DNA from: an uncultured Fibrobacter sp.
Lineage (GTDB): Bacteria; Fibrobacterota; Fibrobacteria; Fibrobacterales; Fibrobacteraceae
Length of the DNA: 47,045 nt
Reading direction: 5' to 3'
Assembly: GCA_946408125.1 (NCBI GenBank)
Contig: CAMJQW010000016.1
Coordinates: 1-47,045, forward strand
In this document: piece after piece, positions 8,092 to 16,424 of the stretch
Layout of the letters: the number at the start of each line of letters is the position of its first letter
Position numbering within the stretch: the stretch's first letter is position 1
The notes under the pieces: generated by a model
What the model was told of the DNA's origin: nothing
What the model saw: only the letters and a program-made list of their open reading frames with translations
Databases searched by the model: none
Made by a program: the position numbers and the translations under genes

Positions 8092-8121
8092 AACAAAAAG
8101 AAAAGGGCCCCGACGGGGCCC
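8092..8121 (-). terminator. Terminator of the lipoprotein gene at 8145-9185
   Basis: On the minus strand GGGCCCC and GGGGCCC (8115-8121 and 8105-8111) pair around three bases. A T-rich run follows (complement of the A-rich 8092-8104). Confidence 0.9.
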
Positions 8122-8144
8122 TCTTGAATTCTGTATTCGCAGGA

Positions 8145-9185
8145 TTACTGCGCAGCCTTCCAGACGCGGAACGTCAGGTCGAAGTCCTTGTTGGTTGTTT
8201 CCTGGGCTTCAAGGAGCACGATTGCGAAGAAGCCAGCGGCGGTTGCCTCGTTGTAGGCGGCCGTCTTGACGACGTACACGTTGGCCTCGTTTTCGATAAT
8301 CTTGTTGAGACCCGTACCGGCGATTGCCTTGAATTTGAAGTCGGTATTGTAGGTGGGGAGACCGCCCTTGTTGTCTTCGGGGTAGTAGTCCTTGCTCCAG
8401 TCGTCGTTGTAGTTGCCGTCGTCACCATTGGTGATCGGGGAGAACATAGAACCGTTGCCGCTGGTGATGTTGACGTCACCGTTGCCATCCTTTGCGACGA
8501 CAATGTCGGCTGCCGGGTTGGCGGCTGCGGTGCAGGTTGCAAGGTCAATGCCGTTAGCTCCGTTAGTGGAGGCCTGCACGTCGCAGGTGGTCATCACGAT
8601 GCCGACCGGTGCGGCGGACGAAGAAGACGGAATCAACGCCTGGCAGTAAGAGTCAGGACGGTTGAAGGTAGCCTTGGCGGTCATGGGGAAGTTCTTTTCG
8701 CCATCCGTCGCATTGACGGTGATGTCGACGTGGAAGGCGCCGCATTCAGAACCGAAGCCCGGATCCGTGAGGCTCACGTTCGCCTGCAGGGAGGCAATGT
8801 TAATCACGCCCTGGGTCGGGAGAGCGAGGGCCGCCGTGTTGTATACGACCGGGACTCCCGATACAGTTCCCTTGGTGTCGTTCACGACCTGGAACGAAAT
8901 GTTGTTGAATGCGATCTGGTCGGCGTTCTTGGAAGCGTTCGTGTCGAGCTTGAGGCTGAAGGAGCCGGCAAAGAACACGGCTTCGCCGACGACGTTCGAA
9001 CCGACGCCGTTTACGACAATCACGTCGTACTCGGTGTTCTGGGGCGGAACGTACGGTTCGCCTTGGGAGGCGGAAGAAGGCGGCGGGGTCGGGTCAGCGT
9101 TGCTGCCGGAATCGCCACCGCAAGCCACAAGACCAAAAGTGGTAACGGCCAAAGCCGAACCGAGGAGAATCTGCTTAAAGTTCAT
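8145..9185 (-). CDS. Predicted surface lipoprotein of unknown function
   Basis: The start is ATG 9185 with AGAGGT six bases upstream; the frame upstream of it is not used. Residues 1-20 are a type II signal peptide with lipobox LVAC (Cys20), followed by a Gly/Ser/Pro-rich tether (residues 21-45). The remaining 300 residues are beta-rich and Asn/Asp/Thr-rich with few charges, typical of an extracellular domain. A short Ser run (SSSSAAP) sits mid-protein and four Cys may form disulfides. I do not recognise a family. It is transcribed alone or after recD2, with its own terminator at the 3' end. Confidence 0.8.
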   Translation of the reverse strand: MNFKQILLGSALAVTTFGLVACGGDSGSNADPTPPPSSASQGEPYVPPQNTEYDVIVVNGVGSNVVGEAVFFAGSFSLKLDTNASKNADQIAFNNISFQVVNDTKGTVSGVPVVYNTAALALPTQGVINIASLQANVSLTDPGFGSECGAFHVDITVNATDGEKNFPMTAKATFNRPDSYCQALIPSSSSAAPVGIVMTTCDVQASTNGANGIDLATCTAAANPAADIVVAKDGNGDVNITSGNGSMFSPITNGDDGNYNDDWSKDYYPEDNKGGLPTYNTDFKFKAIAGTGLNKIIENEANVYVVKTAAYNEATAAGFFAIVLLEAQETTNKDFDLTFRVWKAAQ

Positions 9186-9285
9186 GAGTATACCTCTAGT
9201 ATTTATTTCCCTTGAAAATACACAAAAAAAAGCAAAAACGAACACTTTGACTTCGTAAAAAACGATAAAAGAATAAAAATATGGC

Positions 9286-11454
9286 TTAAAACACCTCTTT
9301 TTGTCCAAAATTGCCCTCTAGCCGCTCGGTAAGGCGGGTAAAACGGCGAAATTTGCGGTTATTCCGGACCGCCTGCGCCAGTGCTCCCGGGGCCGAAAGT
9401 ATCCAAACGTGCCCCTTCGCGCGAGTAATCGCCGTGTATACGAGGTTCCTCTGGAGCATCATGTAGTGGCTCGAGTCGAGAATCACGACGACGGCCGGGT
9501 ACTCGCTGCCCTGGCTCTTGTGGATGGTACTCGCGTAGGCAAGCGAAAGCTGTTCGAGCTCGTCGCCTTCGTACTCGACCGTCTTGTCGTCGAAAAAGAC
9601 GGTAATCTTTTCGGAGTCCTTCGCCACCTTGAAGATGATGCCCACGTCGCCGTTGAATACGTTCTTGTCGTAGTTGTTCTTTATCTGCATCACGCGGTCG
9701 CCGTCGCTCCAGGCGACGCCCCGGATGTTGTGGCGCGGGATACCCGGGTTCATCAGCCCCTGCAGGAACGTGTTCAGCTCGAATACGCCGAGCGGGCCCT
9801 TGCGCATGGGCGAGAGGATTTGCAGTTCCGTTTTCTGATCGATGGAAATCTTGCTCCGGATACCGGTCGCAAGCAGCCCTGCCAGAATCGCCTTCGCCTG
9901 TTCCGGTTCCTCGAACGGGACAAAGTGGAAATTCGGCCCCTCGATAGGCGAAGGGAGAATGCCCTGGTTGATTTTGGCGGCCTTGTCCGCGATGTCGTTG
10001 TCGCCCGACTGGCGGAAGATATGCATGAGGCGGGTCGTGGGAATTCCCGGAAAGCGGATGAGGTCGTTCAGCACGTTTCCGGGGCCTACGCTCGGCAGCT
10101 GGTCAGCATCTCCTACGAGCACGATGCGCGTGCGGTAGGGCGTCGCCGCGAAAAGTGCCGCGGCAAGCCAAGTGTCCACCATGCTGAACTCGTCTACGAT
10201 GAGCAGGTCGCAGTGAATCTGGTTTTCGGCGTTGTAGGTGAACTTCTTTGTGACGGGATCCATCTCGAGCATGCGGTGGATGGTGCGCGCCGGGAGCCCG
10301 CAGAGGTCGCCCATGCGCTTGGCGGCGCGTCCGGTGGGAGCGGCTAGGTACACGCTCTCGTCCATCTTTTGCGCGAGGTGCAGGATGCCCTTGAGGATAG
10401 TCGTCTTTCCCGTGCCCGGTCCGCCTGTGATAATGGATATGCGGTATGCAATCGCCATCTGGATGGCCTGGCGCTGGATGGGGTCAAAGGCGAACCGGTG
10501 CTCGCGTTCCCAACTGGCGAGGTCGCGTTCGAAACCCTCGGTCGGGAGAGCGTTGCTTTCCAACCTGCGTAACACGTTGTCGGCAATGTCCTGTTCGGCA
10601 CGGAATATCGGAGGGTAGAAGCAGTCGTCGTCTACGCGCTTGATGCGGCCGCGTTCGCAAAGAATGTCGAACTGCCTGAGCAGAGAGTTTACGGAATCTT
10701 CGTCTTCCATCGCGATGCGGAGGTTGCGCAGGGTCTTTTCGAGCAGGATGTTCCGTGGCAAGTAGACATGCCCTTCGTTGAAGCTCGATTCCTGCAGCAC
10801 ATACAGGATGGCGGCCTGGAGGCGTACGGGACTGTCTTTCGCGATGCCGACCTTCATCGCGATTTCGTCGGCTTTCAGGAAACCGATACCCCAGACTTCT
10901 TCGCATAGGATGTAGGGGTTCTCGGTGATTGTTGCGATGGTGTCTTCGCCGTACTGGTTCCACAGGCGTCTTGCGACGCTGCCCGCGATGCCGTGGTTGC
11001 TTAGGAACAGCATCGTTTCGCGGCTCCGGCGGTTCAGCTGCCACGCGGCAAGGAAGTTCTCGACCTTCTTGGCGGGAAATCCCTTGATTTTTGCCTTGCG
11101 GAAAAGTTCGGGATGGTTGTCGAGGATGTCGGCGGTATCGTCCCCGAAAACTTTCACGATGGATTCTGCCGTCTTGGGACCTACGCCCTTGAAGAGTCCC
11201 GAGGCGAGGTAATCGACGATGTTGTTGTTTTGCGGTGCGACAATCTCGAAGCCGTTGCACTTGAACTGGCGTCCGTACTTGGGATGGTTGCCCCATTCTC
11301 CTTCCATCTTGAGTGTTTCGCCGGCCCTTAAATCGGGAAAAGTCCCCGTCACCACGACGGGGGCTCTTTCGCCTTCCACGTTTACCCGGAATACGGAGAA
11401 GCCGCTGTCGGGACTGTGGAAGGTGACGCTCTTGATGGTACCTTCAAGCTGCAT
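9286..11454 (-). CDS. recD2: RecD2-type 5'-3' DNA helicase
   Basis: An SF1B helicase of the RecD2/TraA group that acts without RecBC and is linked to DNA repair and replication-fork processing. The N-terminal beta-barrel region (MQLEGTIKSVTFHSPDSGFSVFRV) and the helix-hairpin-helix segment with FKGVGPKTAESIVKVFG are typical of RecD2 and absent from classical RecD. Walker A GGPGTGKTT is near residue 344, Walker B IVDEFSMVD near 425, and the C-terminal SLAYASTIHKSQGSEYPAVV and VYTAITRAK motifs complete the core. The length, 722 residues, fits. It is the last gene of the nadA-barrel-cstA-recD2 run, starting 18 bases after cstA. Confidence 0.95.
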   Translation of the reverse strand: MQLEGTIKSVTFHSPDSGFSVFRVNVEGERAPVVVTGTFPDLRAGETLKMEGEWGNHPKYGRQFKCNGFEIVAPQNNNIVDYLASGLFKGVGPKTAESIVKVFGDDTADILDNHPELFRKAKIKGFPAKKVENFLAAWQLNRRSRETMLFLSNHGIAGSVARRLWNQYGEDTIATITENPYILCEEVWGIGFLKADEIAMKVGIAKDSPVRLQAAILYVLQESSFNEGHVYLPRNILLEKTLRNLRIAMEDEDSVNSLLRQFDILCERGRIKRVDDDCFYPPIFRAEQDIADNVLRRLESNALPTEGFERDLASWEREHRFAFDPIQRQAIQMAIAYRISIITGGPGTGKTTILKGILHLAQKMDESVYLAAPTGRAAKRMGDLCGLPARTIHRMLEMDPVTKKFTYNAENQIHCDLLIVDEFSMVDTWLAAALFAATPYRTRIVLVGDADQLPSVGPGNVLNDLIRFPGIPTTRLMHIFRQSGDNDIADKAAKINQGILPSPIEGPNFHFVPFEEPEQAKAILAGLLATGIRSKISIDQKTELQILSPMRKGPLGVFELNTFLQGLMNPGIPRHNIRGVAWSDGDRVMQIKNNYDKNVFNGDVGIIFKVAKDSEKITVFFDDKTVEYEGDELEQLSLAYASTIHKSQGSEYPAVVVILDSSHYMMLQRNLVYTAITRAKGHVWILSAPGALAQAVRNNRKFRRFTRLTERLEGNFGQKEVF

Positions 11455-11472
11455 TCGGGAGGATTCGATTCC

Positions 11473-13005
11473 TTAGTCCGGTTTGTAGTTGTGCCTTTCG
11501 TCGATAGAGCTGTCCCACTTGTCGGCATCGAAGTTCTTGTTCGAGTAGAGAGTCTTGCCGCGGCGGCAAAGGAGGGCACCGAGGATGACTGCGTTCTCGA
11601 GGGCGAGCACGAGGGCCGTCTTGTAATCGAGACCGAATCCGAGGGGAGCTCCCTTCAGGTTCTCGGGGCTAACCCAGAAAATGTAGTCGAAGCAGATGAA
11701 CGCCATGAACATGCACGGGAAGAGGGTAATCCAGAAGTTCTTGCCCTTGCTGCGGAGGTAGACGGTGGCGACGCAAAGGCTGCACACGGCCATGAGCTGG
11801 TTGCTCCAGCTGAAGTAGTTCCACAGGATGTTGAAGCCTTGCGGGTTCAGATTGCTCCAGAAGATAATCACGAGGCAGATGGCGAACATCGGCACGGTGA
11901 GGAGCAGGCGTTTTTTCGGGTCGGTCTGGTCGATGCCGAAGAGTTCCGAAATCGTGAGGCGGAGGCTGCGGAGGCTCGTGTCGCCGCTTGTAATTGCGAG
12001 GATGATGACGCCCACCACGACGAGGATGGAAATCGGGGCGAACGGGATAACGGTCGAGACGAGGACGCTCAGGACCTTCACGCCACCGGCTGCCATGAGC
12101 TCGGGTTGCATGTGGTAGATGAACATGCCGCCTGCGGCCCAGATCATGCCGATGAGGCCTTCGATAATCATCATGCCGTAGAATGTCTGACGGCCGGTCT
12201 TCTCGGTGACTTCGGTGCGGGCCACGAGCGGGCTCTGCGTGCTGTGGAAACCGCTGATGATGCCACAGGCAATCGTCACGAAGAGCATCGGGATGATGGG
12301 CTGGTGGCCCGGATGCTGAGTGAAGTTCGAAGCGATATCGCACAGGTTGAATTCGTCAAGAACGTTAAGGTGCGGGGCGATGCCGATCATGATGCCGAGG
12401 GAGGCGAGGATGAGCATGCCGCCGAAAATCGGGTAGATGCGGCCGATGATCTTGTCGATGGGGAAGAAGGTGCTCGCGAAGTAGTAGGCGAAAATCACGC
12501 CGACGGCCACCCAGAAGAGCGTGGGGGAAACTGCGCTGCCTGCGATGATGGGCGTGTTGATGAGCTGTGCCGGCGTGTTGGTGAACACGGCACCCACGAG
12601 GATGAGGGCGACCGAGATGAGTCCCATCACCAGCTTGGACGGACCCTTGCCCAAAAACTTGCGCGAGAGGGCGGGGACGTTGTAGCCGTTGTTGCGCATG
12701 CTGATCATGCCCGAGAAGTAGTCGTGCACCGCACCGCCCAGGACGTTTCCGAGCGGGAGGATGATGAACACGATGGCGCCGAACTTGATGCCGAGAATCA
12801 CGCCGATGACGGGGCCGATTCCCGCGATGTTCAAGAGCTGGATGAGCATGTTCTTCCAGTGCTTCATCGGGACGCGGTCAACGCCGTCCGGGTTTGCGAT
12901 TGCCGGAGTCTTGCGGTCGTCAGGGCCGAAGACATGTTCGACAAACTTTCCGTAGGTAAAGTATCCGCCGATGAGGATGGCGACACCGATAAGGAATGTA
13001 ATCAT
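11473..13005 (-). CDS. cstA: CstA-family carbon starvation/peptide or pyruvate transporter
   Basis: A polytopic inner-membrane protein of 510 residues. It carries the family's N-terminal motif (DGVDRVPMKHWKNML, then GIGPVIGVILG) and GNVLGGAVHDYFSGMISMRNNG. CstA/BtsT proteins import peptides or pyruvate. A dozen or more hydrophobic segments are spread along the whole length. The short C-terminal cytoplasmic tail ends DERHNYKPD. It lies 36 bases after the outer-membrane barrel gene and 18 bases before recD2, so it is probably co-transcribed with them. The substrate is not defined by sequence. Confidence 0.93.
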   Translation of the reverse strand: MITFLIGVAILIGGYFTYGKFVEHVFGPDDRKTPAIANPDGVDRVPMKHWKNMLIQLLNIAGIGPVIGVILGIKFGAIVFIILPLGNVLGGAVHDYFSGMISMRNNGYNVPALSRKFLGKGPSKLVMGLISVALILVGAVFTNTPAQLINTPIIAGSAVSPTLFWVAVGVIFAYYFASTFFPIDKIIGRIYPIFGGMLILASLGIMIGIAPHLNVLDEFNLCDIASNFTQHPGHQPIIPMLFVTIACGIISGFHSTQSPLVARTEVTEKTGRQTFYGMMIIEGLIGMIWAAGGMFIYHMQPELMAAGGVKVLSVLVSTVIPFAPISILVVVGVIILAITSGDTSLRSLRLTISELFGIDQTDPKKRLLLTVPMFAICLVIIFWSNLNPQGFNILWNYFSWSNQLMAVCSLCVATVYLRSKGKNFWITLFPCMFMAFICFDYIFWVSPENLKGAPLGFGLDYKTALVLALENAVILGALLCRRGKTLYSNKNFDADKWDSSIDERHNYKPD

Positions 13006-13041
13006 GTTATGCCTTCTTGTTTTCGCGGCTATGCCGCAGTT

Positions 13042-13731
13042 TTAGAATTGGTACTGCACTCCGATGGATGTGAAAACGTAGGTCTGCCAAAGGAACGGTT
13101 CCAGGTCGCAGGTGCCCGTGGCCTTGGAATTCACGAACTTGTACCAGTTCTCGTATAGCTTGACAGACGGTACGATTGCAATGTTTTCGGTAAAGTAGTA
13201 GTGGATGTTGGTCACCAGCGCGATGCCGGATCCCATCAGGTGCGAATCTTGGACCTTATCCCCGACAAATGCCGAGTTTTCGGTGGTGAGGCTCGTGTAG
13301 GAATATCCGAGGCCGATGCCGACTTGGAAATCTTCGGGCCAGAAAAAGTTGTAGGTGAATTCGAAACCGACGCGCCAGATTGTGGCGTCTTCAGTCTCGT
13401 CGATGCCGACGAGGTCTTCCGAAGTTTTCCAGTATTGGAAATCGACGTTCAGCGAGAAACAGCGGATGTTTACGCCCAGGTTGATTTCGGGTGAAAGGAA
13501 AACGGCCATGTCCGGCGTATAGATCTTGTGCTTGTTCTTGACGGAATCCGTTACCGTGATGGGGCGCTCGTTGACATCCCCTCGGGTAAAGAACGAACCG
13601 AAGGCCGCATTTATGTAGTAGGAACGCGGCCAGTAGCTGGCATCGTACTGGATGTGGTCATAGGCGAGCGCGGGTGTCGCCGCGATGGCCAGAAAAACGA
13701 TGGCGAGGATTCCCTTGAACAGCGGTCTCAT
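13042..13731 (-). CDS. Small outer-membrane beta-barrel protein
   Basis: The start is ATG 13731, where a clean Sec signal peptide begins (MRPLFKGILAIVFLAIAA, cleavage after ALA). The mature part, about 205 residues, has alternating hydrophobic and polar beta strands rich in Tyr, Trp and Phe. It ends in VQYQF, the C-terminal aromatic residue that marks BamA-dependent barrels. The gene starts eight bases after the nadA stop. No specific family is recognised; an eight-strand OmpA/OmpW-like barrel of unknown role is the best description. Confidence 0.75.
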   Translation of the reverse strand: MRPLFKGILAIVFLAIAATPALAYDHIQYDASYWPRSYYINAAFGSFFTRGDVNERPITVTDSVKNKHKIYTPDMAVFLSPEINLGVNIRCFSLNVDFQYWKTSEDLVGIDETEDATIWRVGFEFTYNFFWPEDFQVGIGLGYSYTSLTTENSAFVGDKVQDSHLMGSGIALVTNIHYYFTENIAIVPSVKLYENWYKFVNSKATGTCDLEPFLWQTYVFTSIGVQYQF

Positions 13732-13739
13732 TTGCTTGC

Positions 13740-14756
13740 CTAGAGGTTCGCGTAGTGGAACATCGCGTCGATGCACTTCTTGGCGGCGACTCGGGTCGGC
13801 TCGTCAATCGTGACGTGTTCCGCCTTTTCGGGGTGACGCAGCGTTTCAAGGATGTTCTCGAGGGAGTTAGACTTCATGTACTTGCACATGCTGCAGCTGC
13901 CGATGAATTCCATGTCCGGATGTTCGTAGTGCATGCGTGCGTTGAGTCCGCATTCCGTAAGGAGCAGGAACTTGGAGCCCTTCGGCTGTTCGCCGATGTA
14001 TTTGACCATCTGGCCCGTACTGCCGACGTAGTCGCTCAGGAGGGCGACGCCGGGATGGCATTCGGGGTGGCTCACCACCTTGAGACCCGGGTTCTGGCTC
14101 CTGAAGAAGTTGATGAGTTCCGAATCGTAAGTCTCGTGGACGTAGCAGCAGCCGTCGTGCAAAATGAAGTCCTTCTTGACGCCGCGCTTTTCCATTTCGC
14201 TCTTGATGTTTTCGCCCATGAGCTTGTCCGGGACAAAGCAGATCTTGTCCGTCGGGAGGCTTTCGACAATCTTCATCACGTTGCCGCTGGTGACGCATAC
14301 GTCGCAGGCGGCCTTGACGGCGGCAGTCGTATTGATGTAGCAGACGAACGTGTAGTCCGGATGCTGTTCGCGGAGCTTGCGCACCTGCTCGCCCGTGATG
14401 GAATCAGCGAGGCTACATCCGGTGAGGGGGCCTGGAATCAAGACGTCCTTTTCGGGATTCAGAATCTTGGCCGTTTCGCCCATGAAACGCACCGCGGAGA
14501 AAAGGATGGTCTTCTGCGTGACCTTGGTGGCGTCTTCGCTCAGCTTGAAGCTGTCGCCGGTATAGTCGGCAACGCCCAGGACGATTTCGGGCGCCACGTA
14601 GCTGTGCGCGAGAATGACCGTGTCCTGGTCCTTTTTGCGCTCGTTGATTTCGTTAATCAGCGGGAGCATCTGTTCCACCTTTTCCTTGGTGTACGTGCAG
14701 AGCACGGCTCCGGGCTGAATGGAACTTAAGCGCTTGAAAAGTTCATCTATTGTCAT
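13740..14756 (-). CDS. nadA: Quinolinate synthase
   Basis: Condenses iminoaspartate with dihydroxyacetone phosphate to quinolinate in de novo NAD synthesis; a cytosolic 4Fe-4S enzyme. The length, 338 residues, and the motifs fit: AHSYVAPEIVLGVADYTGDS, YINTTAAVKAACDVCVTSGN, HPECHPGVALLSDYVGSTGQM, and GSCSMCKYMKSNSLENILETL. Candidate cluster ligands are Cys in GPLTGCS or the CYIN block, in SHPEC, and in the CSMC block. No nadB or nadC is visible. Together with Nnr elsewhere in the window it belongs to NAD metabolism, but the two are not linked in an operon. The leader contains an AT-rich inverted repeat. Confidence 0.96.
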   Translation of the reverse strand: MTIDELFKRLSSIQPGAVLCTYTKEKVEQMLPLINEINERKKDQDTVILAHSYVAPEIVLGVADYTGDSFKLSEDATKVTQKTILFSAVRFMGETAKILNPEKDVLIPGPLTGCSLADSITGEQVRKLREQHPDYTFVCYINTTAAVKAACDVCVTSGNVMKIVESLPTDKICFVPDKLMGENIKSEMEKRGVKKDFILHDGCCYVHETYDSELINFFRSQNPGLKVVSHPECHPGVALLSDYVGSTGQMVKYIGEQPKGSKFLLLTECGLNARMHYEHPDMEFIGSCSMCKYMKSNSLENILETLRHPEKAEHVTIDEPTRVAAKKCIDAMFHYANL

Positions 14757-14770
14757 GTTGCATCCCTGTT

Positions 14771-14794
14771 TTTTCTATCTGAAAAAATAGAAAA
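14771..14794. promoter_or_regulatory. AT-rich inverted repeat in the nadA leader
   Basis: TTTTCTAT (14771-14778) and ATAGAAAA (14787-14794) are exact complements around an 8-base loop. It starts 15 bases before the nadA start codon and could be an operator or a weak hairpin. Confidence 0.4.
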
Positions 14795-14823
14795 TGTCTC
14801 AAGGTGCAATCTTTCGCCTGAGC

Positions 14824-15651
14824 CTAGTAGCCGGCCCATTCGGCGCTGATGGACGGACTCGCCTTGCGGATGGTCTCGTCTTCGGCGGTATTGTGCGCGG
14901 GGGCGATGTCGCCGCTTTCGATTTTCGCCTTGATTTCGTCGAAGGTCTTCGGCGGCACGGAATCAGGAGAGTTGTCGCCCAACACCTTGCTGGGCGCCGC
15001 TTCGGATTCCTTCGCCTTGTCCTTGACGGGTGTGTATTCGCGTGCGGCGGGAATTTCGTAGAAACGGTCTTCTTCAGGGCACCAGGCGGTGAGGCACTTG
15101 CCGTAGACACAACCCGAGTCAAGCCCGATGAATCCGGGAATGTTCACGAATCCTTTTTTGGCCCAGTGCCCGAACACGACAGTCTTCGGCCATTTTACCA
15201 GCTTGTACCACGGCACGTCATTCCACTTACGGATGGAAAGCAACACTTCGGGAGCCATGTCCTCGAGCCTTGTCTTGCCCGGTTCGAGTCCGGCGTGCAC
15301 CAGGAGCGCATGCGGCGTGTCGCGCCAGAGGGGCCACTCTTTTACGGTGTCGCGGATGGATTGCCACTGTTCCAGCGACAGCGCCTTGAAACGTTTCTTC
15401 TGCTTGTCGGTCCAGGTGCTTTCGGGCGTATCCATCATGCGGACGAGATGTTCCTCGTGGTTTCCGCGCACGGTCAGGATGCCGAGTTCCTTCACGATCT
15501 GCATGGCGCGCCACATGTCCGGACCCTTGTTGATGATGTCGCCCGTCTGGTAGAGCGTATCGCTGCCGCGCACGAATCCGAACGCGTCGATGATGCGTTC
15601 CAGTTCGTCGGCGCAGCCGTGTACGTCACCTATGTAAAGAGTTCGGGACAC
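14824..15651 (-). CDS. ApaH/PPP-like metallophosphoesterase with an unusual C-terminal tail
   Basis: The calcineurin-like core (about residues 1-190) has the expected metal ligands: YIGDVHGC, QTGDIINKGPD and VRGNHEEHLVRM. It closes with GLDSGCVYGKCLTAW, as in ApaH and bacterial PPP phosphatases. Likely activities are Ap4A hydrolysis or Ser/Thr or Tyr phosphatase. After residue 190 comes a tail of about 85 polar residues (PVKDKAKESEAAP and onward), ending EWAGY, not part of the core fold. The start is GTG 15651. It lies inside the last unit of a heptanucleotide array and has no normal Shine-Dalgarno sequence, only the purine-rich repeat. The gene follows the RluB-like gene by 44 bases. Confidence 0.85.
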   Translation of the reverse strand: MSRTLYIGDVHGCADELERIIDAFGFVRGSDTLYQTGDIINKGPDMWRAMQIVKELGILTVRGNHEEHLVRMMDTPESTWTDKQKKRFKALSLEQWQSIRDTVKEWPLWRDTPHALLVHAGLEPGKTRLEDMAPEVLLSIRKWNDVPWYKLVKWPKTVVFGHWAKKGFVNIPGFIGLDSGCVYGKCLTAWCPEEDRFYEIPAAREYTPVKDKAKESEAAPSKVLGDNSPDSVPPKTFDEIKAKIESGDIAPAHNTAEDETIRKASPSISAEWAGY

Positions 15652-15694
15652 TTCGCACTTCTCACTTCACATTACACACTTCGCATTACACACT
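15646..15694 (-). repeat. Phased heptanucleotide array filling the gap before the phosphatase gene
   Basis: On the minus strand seven consecutive 7-base units read AGTGTGT, AATGCGA, AGTGTGT, AATGTGA, AGTGAGA, AGTGCGA, AGTGTCC (consensus ARTGNGW). They are in exact register. The last unit contains the GTG start codon, and the array begins one base after the upstream stop codon. Confidence 0.85.
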
Positions 15695-15695
15695 A

Positions 15696-16424
15696 TTATA
15701 GGTGTACCGCTTGGCGCAGCTTGTTCATCTCGTCGGCGGTGAGTTCGCGGAATTCTCCGGCGGGCAAGTCACCCAGCTGGATCTTGCAGTAGCTCACGCG
15801 CTTGAGGTCGCGGATTTCGTAGCCGATGGCGCGCATCATGCGTCGAATTTCGCGGTTCTTGCCTTCGATGAGAACGAGTTCGGCGAATCCGTTTTCGAGG
15901 TACACGTCGGTCGCGAATGCGATTTCCTCTTCGGCATTCGGATCTTCGGGATCACGAATGTCTACGCCGTCCACGAGCTTCTGTGCCGCGGAATCGCTGA
16001 GCGGGCGCGTAGTCCATACGTAGTAACTGCGCGGAATTTCGTAGCTCGGGTGCGTAAGACGGTGCAGAAGTTCTCCGTCATCGGTGAACAGCAGGAGCCC
16101 GCGACTCTGCAGGTCGAGTCGTCCTACGTACTTGAAAGAACTGTATCCCGGCGGCAGGTAGTCATAGACGGTGCGACGTCCTTGCGGGTCGTCCTTTGTG
16201 CAGACGCAACCGGCGGGTTTGTGGAACAGGATGACCTTCGTCTTTTTCGGAAGCTTTGCAACCTTCCCGTCGACGGTCACGTTGTCGCTGTCTTCGTCTA
16301 CCTGGTGTCCGAGGTCGCTAATGGTCTTGCCGTTAACCTGGACTCTGCCTTCGGTTACGAGCGTGTCTGCCGCCCTACGGCTTGCAATGCCGCAGAGGGA
16401 AATAAACTTGTTGATGCGCATCAT
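15696..16424 (-). CDS. RsuA/RluB-family pseudouridine synthase
   Basis: An rRNA-modifying enzyme. The N-terminal S4 RNA-binding domain (RINKFISLCGIASRRAADTL, then GRVQVNGK) is followed by the catalytic domain with YVGRLDLQSRGLLLFTDDG, where the Asp is the nucleophile, and ENGFAELVLIEGKNREIRRM. The length, 242 residues, and the order fit the RluB/RsuA branch; which base is modified cannot be told. ATG 16424 is preferred because it forms an ATGA overlap with the stop codon of the NtrC-type regulator, which implies translational coupling. The second Met codon at 16421 is an alternative. Confidence 0.92.
   Translation of the reverse strand: MMRINKFISLCGIASRRAADTLVTEGRVQVNGKTISDLGHQVDEDSDNVTVDGKVAKLPKKTKVILFHKPAGCVCTKDDPQGRRTVYDYLPPGYSSFKYVGRLDLQSRGLLLFTDDGELLHRLTHPSYEIPRSYYVWTTRPLSDSAAQKLVDGVDIRDPEDPNAEEEIAFATDVYLENGFAELVLIEGKNREIRRMMRAIGYEIRDLKRVSYCKIQLGDLPAGEFRELTADEMNKLRQAVHL

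Noticed and set aside
9186..9308. Upstream extension of the lipoprotein gene to 9308
   Set aside because: It would overlap the recD2 3' end and hide the lipobox signal peptide. ATG 9185 has AGAGGT at six bases.
11416..13158. A 580-codon plus-strand frame opposite cstA
   Set aside because: Asp/Glu/His-rich composition typical of the antisense of a membrane protein gene; cstA is clear on the minus strand.
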